64,000 bases of DNA from Proteus columbae (GTDB lineage Bacteria; Pseudomonadota; Gammaproteobacteria; Enterobacterales; Enterobacteriaceae). Positions 18,777 through 27,433 of the stretch are shown here, one piece after another. Within the stretch, counting starts at the first letter, position 1. Each line of letters opens with the position of its first letter. The notes below the pieces were generated by a model. It was given only the letters and a program-made list of their open reading frames with translations. It was not told the DNA's origin and did no database searches. Position numbers and translations under genes: made by a program. The stretch is from positions 186,001-250,000 of the forward strand of contig NZ_NGVR01000017.1 in the NCBI RefSeq assembly GCF_002777965.1, in the 5' to 3' direction.

Positions 18777-19619
18777 CTAAACTGATCCTTTACTTGCCAA
18801 TGCCATATGTTGAGGTACTGTTATTAGATACTCTGTATCTAACTTCCCACCTTTAGCAACAACACGTTTACCTGAGCCTAAATCGTAATTTTCTACATTT
18901 AACTTATCAAACCAAGGATAAGCTTGACGTTTTGCAAGCCAAAAGAACAAGCGTTTGACTTTTACGCTTTTACACGCTTTTAAGAGCATATCAAGCTTTC
19001 TTGGAGATAAGTTCACCAACCCCTGCATTAGCTCATCGGCATGTTCAAATGACACACTTTCAGGCAAATCCACCAACACCTCTAATATGGCTTTTTCCGG
19101 ACATGAAAAATACACAGGTGGCAACTGCTCTTCCCATTTATACTCTTTAACGAATGCCCTATCTTTTAATAAGCTATCAGGCCAAAGTTTACTTGTACTA
19201 TGCCCCACGAACTTAATTGGTAATGACAGTCTCGCAAGCCAGGAGGGGAGCTTTCTCGCTGCATATAAATGAATATGAGGTGTACTCCCTAATGACAAAT
19301 ATTGTGACAAACCAGATATGGAAAGCGCTGACAATCCACCGACCACAACAGGCGGAAGTTGTTCATCTACATTTTTATCCATCATACGCTGCATAGAAGC
19401 TACTACGCCTTCCCAAGTGACAGATCGGGAATACTGGCTGTAAACACCTGTAGCTAGTAGCAATAACGTATCGGTTTTGACAGCGTTATCTAATGAATGA
19501 GCACTCAAGCCCTGCTCTGCAAGCCATTTCTTTGTAGCTAACATGCCATAAGGTAAAAGAGTTTTAAGAGACTGTTTATAAGACTCTTTCGCCGTTTCTC
19601 GCTGGGAATGACTAATCAT
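18777..19619 (-). CDS. abiEi: AbiEi-family antitoxin, autorepressor
   Basis: The 280-residue protein precedes the AbiEii toxin in a two-gene operon. It has the AbiEi layout: an N-terminal winged-helix part (LLPYGMLATKKWLAEQGLSAHSLDNAVK), a central stretch VVVGGLSALSISGLSQYL, and a C-terminal antitoxin domain with YFSCPEKAILEVLVDLPE and LSPRKLDMLLKACKSVKVKRLFFWLA. Known AbiEi proteins repress their promoter by binding two inverted repeats, and two matching palindromes lie directly upstream here. Confidence 0.92.
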   Translation of the reverse strand: MISHSQRETAKESYKQSLKTLLPYGMLATKKWLAEQGLSAHSLDNAVKTDTLLLLATGVYSQYSRSVTWEGVVASMQRMMDKNVDEQLPPVVVGGLSALSISGLSQYLSLGSTPHIHLYAARKLPSWLARLSLPIKFVGHSTSKLWPDSLLKDRAFVKEYKWEEQLPPVYFSCPEKAILEVLVDLPESVSFEHADELMQGLVNLSPRKLDMLLKACKSVKVKRLFFWLAKRQAYPWFDKLNVENYDLGSGKRVVAKGGKLDTEYLITVPQHMALASKGSV

Positions 19620-19660
19620 TTCTAAACACCAAATCCTTTTTCCAGTTTATCTTTTTATCA

Positions 19661-19685
19661 TTTTACGGCGAAAATTGCCGTAAAA
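19661..19685. promoter_or_regulatory. abiE operator, proximal palindrome
   Basis: TTTTACGGC-N7-GCCGTAAAA has perfect 9-bp arms, 42 bp upstream of abiEi. Together with the distal palindrome it fits cooperative AbiEi autoregulation. Confidence 0.8.
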
Positions 19686-19738
19686 CCTAAATTTAATAAA
19701 CTATCATAATAAGGAGTGGTTTACTATTCTTTCCATTC

Positions 19739-19755
19739 ACGGCGTAAATCGCCGT
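19739..19755. promoter_or_regulatory. abiE operator, distal palindrome
   Basis: ACGGCG-TAAAT-CGCCGT repeats the core of the proximal operator. The centres are 74 bp apart and the abiE promoter should lie between them. Confidence 0.75.
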
Positions 19756-20273
19756 ATAATAGCCAATTTTTAAACCCACACTACTAAAACCTAGAAGGCT
19801 TACTTAGTTCAGTCTGCGAGTAACATCTGCAATGCTTTGGTTTATTTGCTTTGTAAGAACCAATCTAGCTATCGCCTTATAAAGCAACCTTGTTTTCATT
19901 GAAACTCTTAACGTACCTATGTTGACTAAACATTTTACTCGTTACCTTTCTGAGCAACTAATAAAGCAAAGAATTAGCCTATTTATTTTCAGTTCAAATC
20001 GGGATTGAATATAAGATTCTAAATAAATACACCTTTATTTAGATTTAATTTTGTCTATATTTAGAGACTAATCACTTTATTTAAAACAAAAATAAATACT
20101 CAATTTACTTATTTTAAATACCATTCACCTTTTTAACACCGTTATAATCACCTAACGTTTTAAAATTAAACAATGACAAAAGTGAAATTAACTTGATAAA
20201 TTTACATTAAGTAAAAATAAAGATAAATTTTAAATACAATTAATAAAAAATAAAATTTTAAGACTTCAAATAA

Positions 20274-20302
20274 AATAAAAAAACGCCTAATAGAAGGCGT
20301 TT
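20274..20302 (-). terminator. rimI terminator
   Basis: AAACGCCT and AGGCGTTT pair over a 6-nt loop, and on the minus strand the stem runs into a T7 tract, 26 bp after the rimI stop. Confidence 0.85.
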
Positions 20303-20328
20303 AAAATTTAACTTAAATAAAGATTTAA

Positions 20329-20775
20329 TTAGAAAGAAATAGGATAAGCCATGATAATCGCATCTTCATTTCCCGTCTTTGTTGGGTAATAGTTTTTGCG
20401 TTTTGAAACAAAATTAAATCCTATGGATTCATAGAGATTGAACGCTTTTTCATTTGATTCTCGTACCTCTAACCACAAGGTAGTGATATTTTTTTTCTCA
20501 AGTGTTTCAATCAGTTCCAATAAAAGTGCTTTGCCGTAACCTTTCCCCTGATAATCAGGATGGATTGCAATATTAAAAAGTGTTGCCTCATCTAATATTA
20601 ATTGCGTAATTGCGAAACCTACAATAATATTATCAATGCAAATTTTCAGATTAAAATAATGACTTCCTTGGTTACTATAAAATGTTTCTTCACTCCAAGG
20701 GAATGAATGACTTAATTTTTCAATTTGCCATGCTAAAGGTAAATCAGCAGGGTTTAAGAGTGAAATGGTCTTCAT
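20329..20775 (-). CDS. rimI: Ribosomal protein S18 alanine N-acetyltransferase RimI
   Basis: RimI acetylates the N-terminal alanine of ribosomal protein S18. The start at MKTISLLNPADLPLAW aligns with E. coli RimI and gives 148 residues; an upstream extension of 15 residues is not supported. GNAT motif A is IAIHPDYQGKGYGKALLLELIE, followed by LWLEVRESNEKAFNLYESIGF and the C-terminal KNYYPT. Its start lies inside the end of holD, so the two are co-translated as in E. coli. Confidence 0.95.
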   Translation of the reverse strand: MKTISLLNPADLPLAWQIEKLSHSFPWSEETFYSNQGSHYFNLKICIDNIIVGFAITQLILDEATLFNIAIHPDYQGKGYGKALLLELIETLEKKNITTLWLEVRESNEKAFNLYESIGFNFVSKRKNYYPTKTGNEDAIIMAYPISF

Positions 20776-21154
20776 ATTGATAGATTTGTTTCCAAAGATC
20801 GCGTTTTGCATCAGCATCAAAATATAACTGATGTAATGAAGGGCTTCTCAGAGAAGTATATTCAGAGGGAAGTATGAGATCAGTGCCTAATAACCAGCAG
20901 GGAAGATCAAATGATTCTGTGAGCATGCTCACATCATCTGTTGTAATACAATAGATTTCGTCTTTATCTATCCCCATGGCGCTAAAAATATCAGAGAAAA
21001 GCCCGTTATTTAGATCAACGGTATCATCAGTAATGATAAGTAAACGTGTTGTATCCGGAAATTGAACAGAATGTTCGCCTTTTAACACAGCAGGCTTACG
21101 AAGTACCCACTGACGAATTCCAAGTTGGGATAACATTCTGTCTTTACGGCTCAT
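20744..21154 (-). CDS. holD: DNA polymerase III psi subunit HolD
   Basis: HolD joins the clamp loader to HolC and single-strand binding protein. The 136-residue protein starts MSRKDRMLSQLGIRQW, the conserved N-terminal part that contacts the clamp loader, and holds WLLGTDL and a C-terminal KRDLWKQIYQYE, both as in E. coli HolD. The rest is diverged, normal for this family. It overlaps rimI by 32 bp and diverges from rsmC with a 129-bp intergenic region. Confidence 0.93.
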   Translation of the reverse strand: MSRKDRMLSQLGIRQWVLRKPAVLKGEHSVQFPDTTRLLIITDDTVDLNNGLFSDIFSAMGIDKDEIYCITTDDVSMLTESFDLPCWLLGTDLILPSEYTSLRSPSLHQLYFDADAKRDLWKQIYQYEDHFTLKPC

Positions 21155-21283
21155 TATGCTTACCTATCAAGTGTAGAACAACGGTACATAGTATCAGAGG
21201 GCATAAACTACGCCAATAAATAGCGTCGGTTTCTTTATATCTGATATCATGCGTCTCATGTTTTTTAAGGAGTAATAATCATA

Positions 21284-22300
21284 ATGTCCTCACTGTCCCC
21301 TGCTAGCGAAGTTATTCTTCGTCACCTAGATCATTTCGCAGACAGGCATGTACTTATTGCAGGTGATCTTCAAGATACTTTTGCGGCACAAATTCAGGCG
21401 AAAAGTGTCAGAGCATATACCAACCAATATCACCAGTGGCTACCATTACTAAAATCAATGGGTGATAACGCACTCTTCGGTTTAGTTGCAGATCAATCCT
21501 TTGTGAAATATTGCAATACCTTGATCTATTTTTGGCCTAAAAATAAAAACGAAGCCACTTTCCAACTGCGTAGCCTTTGCTCTAACTTACAAGTGGGTAC
21601 TGAAATTTTTATCGTCGGTGAAAACCGTAGCGGTGTTAAAAGTGCCACAGAATTAATGAACGGTATCGCTAAACTTAAAAAAATAGATTCAGCACGCCGT
21701 TGTAGCTTATTTTTTGGTACTCAAACATATCAAACACTGTTTGATCGTAATAACTGGTGGCAAACTTATCGCCATGACGATCTTACTGTAATGGCATTAC
21801 CAGGTGTGTTTAGCCAAAATGCGTTAGATGATGGTAGCCGTTTATTACTATCAACCTTTGATGATGCAATGGTTGGGGATTTACTCGATATGGCATGTGG
21901 TTGTGGTGTTCTTGCCACTGTACTTGGCAAGAAAAACCCAATGTTGAAATTGACACTGTGTGATGTGAATGCGGCGGCAATTTCTTCTAGTATCGCCACC
22001 TTAAACGTGAATGAATTAGAAGGTCGAGTAATTGCGAGTAATGTCTATTCAGCGGTTGAAGAAACTTATGATTGGATAATCTCAAACCCACCTTTCCATG
22101 ATGGTTTGGGTACAAGCTATACCGCTGCTGAAGATATTATTCGCCTTGCACCAAATTATCTAAAAAGAGGCGGTAAATTACGCATTGTCGCTAATTCGTT
22201 TATCCCTTATCCAGACATACTGGATCATGTATTTGGCTCTCATGAAGTGCTTGCATCAACAGGTAAATTCAAAGTTTACCAAGCCACTAAGAAAGATTAA
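21284..22300 (+). CDS. rsmC: 16S rRNA (guanine-1207-N2)-methyltransferase RsmC
   Basis: RsmC methylates G1207 of 16S rRNA in the small subunit. The 338-residue protein has a degenerate N-terminal methyltransferase domain and a catalytic C-terminal one with LLDMACGCGVLATVLGKK (SAM binding) near residue 205 and the catalytic ISNPPFHDG near residue 268. AAGGAG precedes the start. It faces away from holD-rimI, as in E. coli, and ends at a strong terminator. Confidence 0.96.
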   Translation: MSSLSPASEVILRHLDHFADRHVLIAGDLQDTFAAQIQAKSVRAYTNQYHQWLPLLKSMGDNALFGLVADQSFVKYCNTLIYFWPKNKNEATFQLRSLCSNLQVGTEIFIVGENRSGVKSATELMNGIAKLKKIDSARRCSLFFGTQTYQTLFDRNNWWQTYRHDDLTVMALPGVFSQNALDDGSRLLLSTFDDAMVGDLLDMACGCGVLATVLGKKNPMLKLTLCDVNAAAISSSIATLNVNELEGRVIASNVYSAVEETYDWIISNPPFHDGLGTSYTAAEDIIRLAPNYLKRGGKLRIVANSFIPYPDILDHVFGSHEVLASTGKFKVYQATKKD

Positions 22301-22304
22301 TCAT

Positions 22305-22337
22305 AAGCCCTGTTATCGATAACAGGGCTTTATTTTT
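22305..22337 (+). terminator. rsmC terminator
   Basis: AAGCCCTGTTAT and ATAACAGGGCTT form a 12-bp perfect stem over a CG centre and are followed by TTTATTTTT. Confidence 0.85.
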
Positions 22338-22409
22338 GGGGCTGATATTAAATAACAATTCAAGATATTTTATTTTTCATCACCAAGATAATTTATTGAT
22401 AAAAAATAA

Positions 22410-22437
22410 TTGACGCCAAAAATAAAAGGCATAAAAT
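22410..22437 (+). promoter_or_regulatory. tRNA-Leu operon promoter
   Basis: TTGACG (22410-22415) and TAAAAT (22432-22437) are separated by 16 bp, and the tRNA begins 18 bp after the -10, as in stable RNA promoters. Confidence 0.65.
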
Positions 22438-22454
22438 TCGCTTCCTGTCTGAAT

Positions 22455-22541
22455 GCGAGAGTGGCGGAATTGGTAGACGCGCTAGCTTCAGGTGTTAGTG
22501 TCCTTACGGACGTGGGGGTTCAAGTCCCCCCTTTCGCACCA
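22455..22541 (+). tRNA. tRNA-Leu (CAG), copy 1
   Basis: The 87-nt gene has the class II long variable arm (TGTCCTTACGGACG), the D-arm GGCGGAATTGGTAGACGC, anticodon CAG in CTTCAGGTG, the T-loop GGGGGTTCAAGTCCCCC and an encoded CCA. It matches E. coli leuPQV, which also lie near rsmC. Confidence 0.96.
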
Positions 22542-22578
22542 AACAGACAATATAGAGTAAAATTAATTGAGTAAGACT

Positions 22579-22665
22579 GCGAGGATGGCGGAATTGGTAG
22601 ACGCGCTAGCTTCAGGTGTTAGTGTTCTTACGGACGTGGGGGTTCAAGTCCCCCTCTTCGCACCA
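22579..22665 (+). tRNA. tRNA-Leu (CAG), copy 2
   Basis: The second 87-nt copy has the same anticodon and CCA end. It differs from copy 1 in compensating acceptor-stem bases and in one variable-arm base (TGTTCTTACGGACG). The 37-bp spacing suggests one precursor transcript. Confidence 0.96.
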
Positions 22666-22729
22666 CTCAATAACCCTTCTTTTTTCTTGTAATAACACCC
22701 ATTCGATTACACGCCGAATATTCTATTCT

Positions 22730-22993
22730 CTATCCATGATACGCGACTAAAAGTGTCATCAAACTGTAGGTTAAGACAACGCCTGCGGGGATCATTACCC
22801 ACATCTGTAATTTTTTATGGAATAGCATCAAGGTTGATAACAGCATTGAAACCACTAAAACCAGTGTAAAGGCAGATGTTCCAGCAATAGAATGCGTGAT
22901 CACTGTGAGTAAAGAAGAAACAGCCAACATTTCCCATAAACTAATGCGAGATGTCCAAGATGTCACTGGAGATATACGCGTTGGTTTAGCCAT
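22730..22993 (-). CDS. Small inner-membrane protein, DUF1435-like
   Basis: The 87-residue protein begins MAKPTRISPVTSW and has three predicted membrane spans (MLAVSSLLTVITHSIAG, FTLVLVVSMLLSTLMLF, VMIPAGVVLTYSLMTLLV). The LMLFHKKLQMWVMIPAGVVL part recalls small DUF1435 proteins of enterobacteria; this assignment is tentative. Function is unknown. A strong Fur box lies 18 bp upstream of the start, so iron control is likely. In E. coli the Fur-regulated fhuF lies in this neighbourhood. Confidence 0.7.
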   Translation of the reverse strand: MAKPTRISPVTSWTSRISLWEMLAVSSLLTVITHSIAGTSAFTLVLVVSMLLSTLMLFHKKLQMWVMIPAGVVLTYSLMTLLVAYHG

Positions 22994-23010
22994 AATAACC
23001 CACCATTAAT

Positions 23011-23029
23011 GATAATGATTTTCATTATT
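23011..23029. promoter_or_regulatory. Fur box upstream of the small membrane protein
   Basis: GATAATGATTTTCATTATT matches the 19-bp Fur consensus at 16 positions. Only the minus-strand gene at 22993 starts nearby. Confidence 0.75.
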
Positions 23030-23124
23030 ATATATAACACCTATACTAAATCAACTTATATAAAGAAAAAAAATTATTTTATATCCTTATTTTTTAAAGG
23101 GTTATGTGTATCTTTTAGTAGAAA

Positions 23125-23163
23125 AAACAAAAAATGCCTTCTCATTTTCACGAAAAGGCATTT
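23125..23163 (-). terminator. Terminator of the yjbB-GNAT operon
   Basis: AAATGCCTT and AAGGCATTT pair over 14 nt and, on the minus strand, run into TTTTG followed by T6. It lies about 38 bp after the GNAT stop codon. Confidence 0.8.
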
Positions 23164-23200
23164 AATTTTATTATGTTATTGTCGTAATCAATAAACGAAA

Positions 23201-23749
23201 CTATGCGTTATTTGGCTCGATAAAATGAAAGACTAAATGAATATCTTCAGGCTCTCTTTCATAAAGTTCAGGATCAGGAATATCAATTAAACGACACCCT
23301 AAATGCTGATAAAAATTCACGCTATTTTCAGAAGGTGTTGATGAGATATATAATCCACCAGCTCCTTTTTCCTTCGCATATTTCACACAATAATCAAATA
23401 ATATTCGTGCTAAACCTTGCCCACGTTGCTGGTGGCTAACATGTAAAAAAGAGAGTTGAAGTAAAGTGCCATTTTGACCTCGTTTTTGCGGATCAACACT
23501 CGCAGCTGCAACCAGTTGACCTAATTTAAAAACGCCCCAGAAAGGCGCTCCCCGGTCAAAACTTTCAAGCAAAACAGGTGTGTAATGCTCTGCTTCACCT
23601 TCCGGCCAACCTTTCATATCAAAGCGGTGCTCTGATAAAAGCAATGTTCCTTCTTTTAAAACATATAGCTTTTCAATAAGCTCGGTTCTATCAATTTCCC
23701 ATACTTGTGGAATTTCATTTCGTGTTAATTGACGAATATTGTTTTTCAT
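23201..23749 (-). CDS. GNAT-family N-acetyltransferase
   Basis: The 182-residue protein has the acetyl-CoA-binding motif HQQRGQGLARILFDYCVKYAKEKG near residue 115, then GLYISSTPSENSVNFYQHLGCRL. The N-terminal part (EIPQVWEIDRTELIEKLY) is typical of GNAT proteins with unknown targets. The substrate cannot be inferred. It starts 2 bp after yjbB, so both are expressed from one transcript, although no functional link is evident. Confidence 0.88.
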   Translation of the reverse strand: MKNNIRQLTRNEIPQVWEIDRTELIEKLYVLKEGTLLLSEHRFDMKGWPEGEAEHYTPVLLESFDRGAPFWGVFKLGQLVAAASVDPQKRGQNGTLLQLSFLHVSHQQRGQGLARILFDYCVKYAKEKGAGGLYISSTPSENSVNFYQHLGCRLIDIPDPELYEREPEDIHLVFHFIEPNNA

Positions 23750-23751
23750 TA

Positions 23752-25383
23752 TTAAAGATTAACCTGTTCTGATGATGATTCACTTCGTTCTAGTACGTGA
23801 TAAGCCACAGCACAGAACAAGGAATTCAACCGTTTCATATCACCGAGCAAACTGGTATGCAGAGAACTGGTTTCAATACTTTGCATATTATGCAAATGAA
23901 GACGTTCTACATGAGCAAACGAGTAACGCTGGTTGAGTAAACGGAAACGATGTTTTGCTCGACGCAATTTACGAGCATGTTCCATGTTGCCGGAAACAAA
24001 TACCGACATCGCCAGATTCAGATTACTTTGCAGACGCTCAAGGAGTGTCTGTAATTCACGACGCCCTTCCTCCGATAAAAATAAGTGGTGATTTAAACCT
24101 TTGCTCACCACTTCAGCCGACATACGTGCAATGATAGTGGATGATTGTTGTAAATTCATCGCTGTATCAATAATTTCAGCCCAACGCCGGGAATCTTCAG
24201 TTCCTAGATCATGCTGTTGAATTTGTGCCATATACAATTTAATGCTGCTGTGGAGTAGTTCCACCTCTTCTTCTAACTGGCTAATTTCTCTTTTTTGCTG
24301 ACGATCGCCTTCCATTAACACAGTAAAACGTTGCAGCATTTGTTCTATAACATCACCTAATCGTAGTGATTCTCTAACCGCATTAGCAATTGCCAATGAA
24401 GGCGTATCAATAGCGGATTGATCTAAATAACGCGGTGCCATTTCAGATCCAGTAGCCGGTAATTCAGGAATGAGTCGCTGACATAATTTCGCCATTATGC
24501 CGACAAAAGGGATCATCAAAATACAGCGAGCAAGATTATAAATAACATGAAAATAGATAACGACTTCAGCCGGTGAAAATCCATATTGCTGGATTTTATT
24601 TGCAATTATGGTTATCCAAGGTAGAACCAATAACGCACCAATTAATTTAAAAAATAAGCTTCCCAACACAACTTGTCGAGAGGCAACGCTTTGTCCCCGA
24701 CTACTTATTAATGCAAGTAAACCACTACCAATATTTGAGCCAATCACAATGCATAAACTGATATACAATGGCATTAATCCTGTTGCACTTAATGTCGCTG
24801 TTAACAACACTGCCGCAAGACTTGAGTAACTCACCATTGCAAAGAGTGCCCCCACCAATAGCGCTAAAATAGTATCGCCACTGAGAGAGGTAAAAATAGC
24901 TTGGACTGCACTTGCGTGCATAATGGGTTCTGCCGATGCCACAATGAGTTGTAAAGCCAACAAAATCAAACCAAGGCCAATACCCACACGTCCTAGTTGT
25001 CCCACTCGCTCTTTTTTACGGCTTAAAAAAGCAATAACACCGATAAGGATAAGAAGTGGCGATAACCAAGAGAGATCAAACGTCAGCACACGCGCCATAA
25101 GTGCAGTACCCACATCTGCCCCTAGCATAATAACAAGTGCTGGTGTAATCGAAATCAGTCCTTGCGTCACAAAAGAGATAACCAAAAGTGCCGTCGCATT
25201 ACTGCTTTGAACTAATGCCGTTACGCCTACTCCCGCAAGAAAAGCATTGGATTTTTTATTAATACTTTTACCTAAAATTCGGCGTAAATCAGAGCCAAAG
25301 ACACGCATAATGCCTGTACGAACAATATGTGTTCCCCAGACAAGAAGCGCGACTGATGAGAGTAAATGAAGCAGTGTCAGCAT
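23752..25383 (-). CDS. yjbB: Na+/phosphate cotransporter family protein YjbB
   Basis: The 543-residue protein begins MLTLLHLLSSVALLVWGTHIVRTG like E. coli YjbB. It carries the paired Na/Pi repeats GVGVTALVQSSNATALLVISF near residue 55 and FAMVSYSSLAAVLLTATLS near residue 185, in eight to nine membrane spans. The last 220 residues form a helical PhoU-like cytosolic domain (ALANAVRESLRLGDVIEQML onward). YjbB is associated with phosphate efflux in E. coli. phoA lies upstream on the same strand. Confidence 0.93.
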   Translation of the reverse strand: MLTLLHLLSSVALLVWGTHIVRTGIMRVFGSDLRRILGKSINKKSNAFLAGVGVTALVQSSNATALLVISFVTQGLISITPALVIMLGADVGTALMARVLTFDLSWLSPLLILIGVIAFLSRKKERVGQLGRVGIGLGLILLALQLIVASAEPIMHASAVQAIFTSLSGDTILALLVGALFAMVSYSSLAAVLLTATLSATGLMPLYISLCIVIGSNIGSGLLALISSRGQSVASRQVVLGSLFFKLIGALLVLPWITIIANKIQQYGFSPAEVVIYFHVIYNLARCILMIPFVGIMAKLCQRLIPELPATGSEMAPRYLDQSAIDTPSLAIANAVRESLRLGDVIEQMLQRFTVLMEGDRQQKREISQLEEEVELLHSSIKLYMAQIQQHDLGTEDSRRWAEIIDTAMNLQQSSTIIARMSAEVVSKGLNHHLFLSEEGRRELQTLLERLQSNLNLAMSVFVSGNMEHARKLRRAKHRFRLLNQRYSFAHVERLHLHNMQSIETSSLHTSLLGDMKRLNSLFCAVAYHVLERSESSSEQVNL

Positions 25384-25806
25384 AGAAATAATAACCTTAT
25401 TTTTATCGTTGTTTGTTTGACTCTGTTCTCCTTCAATCTCATAAAAAAGAGAAAGACCACGAGCAGATAATTTATCTGAGAAAAGATTTTTTTACGGGTA
25501 ATGCCTTAATAACACATAAGGTAACTAGGCAAAAAGATATTGCAACTTAAGTACAATAATCAATGGAGAAGTTGAGAATATTACATAGATTAATTTGTTA
25601 ATTCTGCTAATTATAACAGAAAATGTATCACTTTCAAAAGTAGCCTATAAATAACCTATTGATTTATTATCATTTTAATTTAAACAAACTCAATTCTTAA
25701 TAAAAAAACGCGACCAGAGGGTATCTCTCTAAGTCGCGCAAAAATACAACAATTTAGTAAGGCAATTCGACTACAAGTTCAAACAGACTATAAATTCAAC
25801 TTGAAT
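25384..25806. other. Gene-free region between phoA and yjbB
   Basis: These 423 bp hold the phoA terminator (25702-25738) and the yjbB upstream region. I found no Pho-box match before yjbB and no ORF. Confidence 0.5.
25702..25738 (-). terminator. phoA terminator
   Basis: CGCGAC and GTCGCG pair over 18 nt and run into a T7 tract on the minus strand, 69 bp after the phoA stop. Confidence 0.75.
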
Positions 25807-27246
25807 TTACTTCAGACCCATCGCATCACGCATTGTGAAAAACAAGTCTGTTTGGTCAGTTAATCCAACCACATTCGCGGCGTGTGGGCCATAAGCGGCA
25901 ACACGTAATTGCGCCCCAGTATGCTCTTGGGACTCTTCTTCTGAGTTACCGTAATTCACTACCATAACCGCACCATCTTTGGTGATAAGTGCTTGTGTTA
26001 ACCCACTCGATTTCACATCCGCCTCAATAATTTGGCTTGAATGAGCATGGTCAGCCGTCACGATAATCAGAGTGTCGCCATTTTGTTTAGCAAAATCTAA
26101 ACCGATTTGTACGGCTTCATCTAGTGCAACAGTTTCACCGATTTGTCCGCAAGGATTAGCATTATGATCTTGCTTATCAATAGAGGCACTTTCGACTTGT
26201 AAAAAGAAGCCATTTTCATTGGTCTTCAGTAAATCGATCGCTTTTTTGGTCATTTGTGCCAGTGTTGGCGCATTTGGGTCGAGCTTAGAATTAGGTTTGC
26301 ACTCTAAAGGTGGGTTATTCAAATTGCCATGATACGTGGCTTTAGGGCCTTCCCAAGCCACCGCCATATTACCCTCGTGGAATAAACCCAGTACTGGTTT
26401 ATCTTGGTTCGCAAGCGTAATCGCATCTAACGATTTTGCATCCTTCACGATTTGATAACCACGCTCAATCGCTTGTTGTTCTAACGTTTTACCTTTGTAT
26501 TCACCCGCTGCCGCAGTTTGGGCAAAACTTTTCGCACCGCCCCCCAATGTAACATCTGCTCGAGTCTCTAAAAGTTGCTCAGAGATAGAACCTCTACCAC
26601 CATTTTCTAATGCATTGGTTGAGCATTTTTCTAAAGTTTCAACAGGACCATAGCATTTGCGTCCTGTTACATGCGAGAACAGTGCCGCTGGTGTCGCATC
26701 TTGAATTTCTGATGTTGTCACGTTCCCTGTTGCCTTTCCATTGGCTTTTGCTAATTCCAAAATAGTTTGGTGATCCTTACCAAACACATCAATCCCTAAT
26801 GCACCATTATAGGTTTTCACACCAGAAGCCCACGCTGTCGCAGAGGCGGCAGAGTCTGTTACATAGTTAGGTTTTTGTGTTTTTCTATCTAAAGCATAGT
26901 GTGTGTATTGACCTGTAATAGGTAAGGCATCGATACCTTTAAAGAAACCACCTGCACCTTCAGCATAATTACGCGCAACAGTGATTTCAGAATCCCCCAT
27001 ACCATCACCAATAAAGAGGATCACATTTTTTGCTTGGTTATTATGTAAAGCTGCTTTTAATGCCTCAGTTTGATCCTGAGTCATACGGCGAGCACCGCCA
27101 AATTCCGTGATATTACCTTTTGCTGCGCGATCTTGAGCCAAAATTGCATCAGCAGCAACGGGAGCTGCAAAAGAAGAGAAACTCGCGCCAGCCAATAGCG
27201 TTGTTACAATAACGGATAAAATAGAACGTTGGTAACGATGAGACAT
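25807..27246 (-). CDS. phoA: Alkaline phosphatase PhoA
   Basis: PhoA hydrolyses phosphomonoesters in the periplasm to release phosphate under starvation. A signal peptide ends after SFSSFA near residue 27. The 479-residue protein has the metal-site [10 protein letters not shown], the catalytic serine in [11 protein letters not shown], metal ligands in [11 protein letters not shown] and [11 protein letters not shown], and HTGAQLRV near the end. Four cysteines in the conserved regions (GRKCYGP/EKCST and LECKP/NPCGQ) fit the two disulfides. A Pho box lies 106 bp upstream. Confidence 0.96.
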   Translation of the reverse strand: MSHRYQRSILSVIVTTLLAGASFSSFAAPVAADAILAQDRAAKGNITEFGGARRMTQDQTEALKAALHNNQAKNVILFIGDGMGDSEITVARNYAEGAGGFFKGIDALPITGQYTHYALDRKTQKPNYVTDSAASATAWASGVKTYNGALGIDVFGKDHQTILELAKANGKATGNVTTSEIQDATPAALFSHVTGRKCYGPVETLEKCSTNALENGGRGSISEQLLETRADVTLGGGAKSFAQTAAAGEYKGKTLEQQAIERGYQIVKDAKSLDAITLANQDKPVLGLFHEGNMAVAWEGPKATYHGNLNNPPLECKPNSKLDPNAPTLAQMTKKAIDLLKTNENGFFLQVESASIDKQDHNANPCGQIGETVALDEAVQIGLDFAKQNGDTLIIVTADHAHSSQIIEADVKSSGLTQALITKDGAVMVVNYGNSEEESQEHTGAQLRVAAYGPHAANVVGLTDQTDLFFTMRDAMGLK

Positions 27247-27335
27247 AGCTTTTTCCTTGCACTCTAAAGTAAAAAACAGGGTTAATGTTTTAAGTCAGGA
27301 AAAGCTTACGGCAGTTAAATGACAGAGAAATGAAG

Positions 27336-27369
27336 AGTAAAAGTGATTTCGATGACAACTTTATGACAG
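27336..27369 (-). promoter_or_regulatory. Pho box and -10 of phoA
   Basis: On the minus strand CTGTCATAAAGTTGTCAT (27352-27369) is identical to the E. coli phoA Pho box except for its last base. TTTACT begins 10 bp later, where E. coli has its -10. A further TTGTCACCAAC stretch lies directly upstream. Confidence 0.85.
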
Positions 27370-27383
27370 GTTGGTGACAAGTC

Positions 27384-27420
27384 AGAAGCTTATGCCGTTT
27401 ATCATCACTCATAAGCTTCT
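27384..27420. repeat. 11-bp perfect hairpin between the esterase gene and phoA
   Basis: AGAAGCTTATG and CATAAGCTTCT pair over 15 nt just after the esterase stop codon. The lack of a T-run makes it a weak terminator at best. Confidence 0.6.
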
Positions 27421-27433
27421 GTCATTATCGATA

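Larger units (their letters stand above)
19620..20328. other. 709-bp gene-free region upstream of abiE
   Basis: It contains the two abiE operators and the rimI terminator. The middle (19800-20270) is AT-rich without a credible ORF, repeat end or tRNA remnant. It is where yjjG would be expected by E. coli order. Confidence 0.55.

Noticed and set aside
22455-22665. tRNA-Leu pair as an integration site
   Set aside because: Both genes are intact, and there is no integrase or duplicated tRNA 3' end downstream.
23009-23194. 61-codon plus-strand frame next to the Fur box
   Set aside because: It overlaps the Fur box and a terminator, is Lys/Phe-rich as expected of AT-rich noise, and has no ribosome site.
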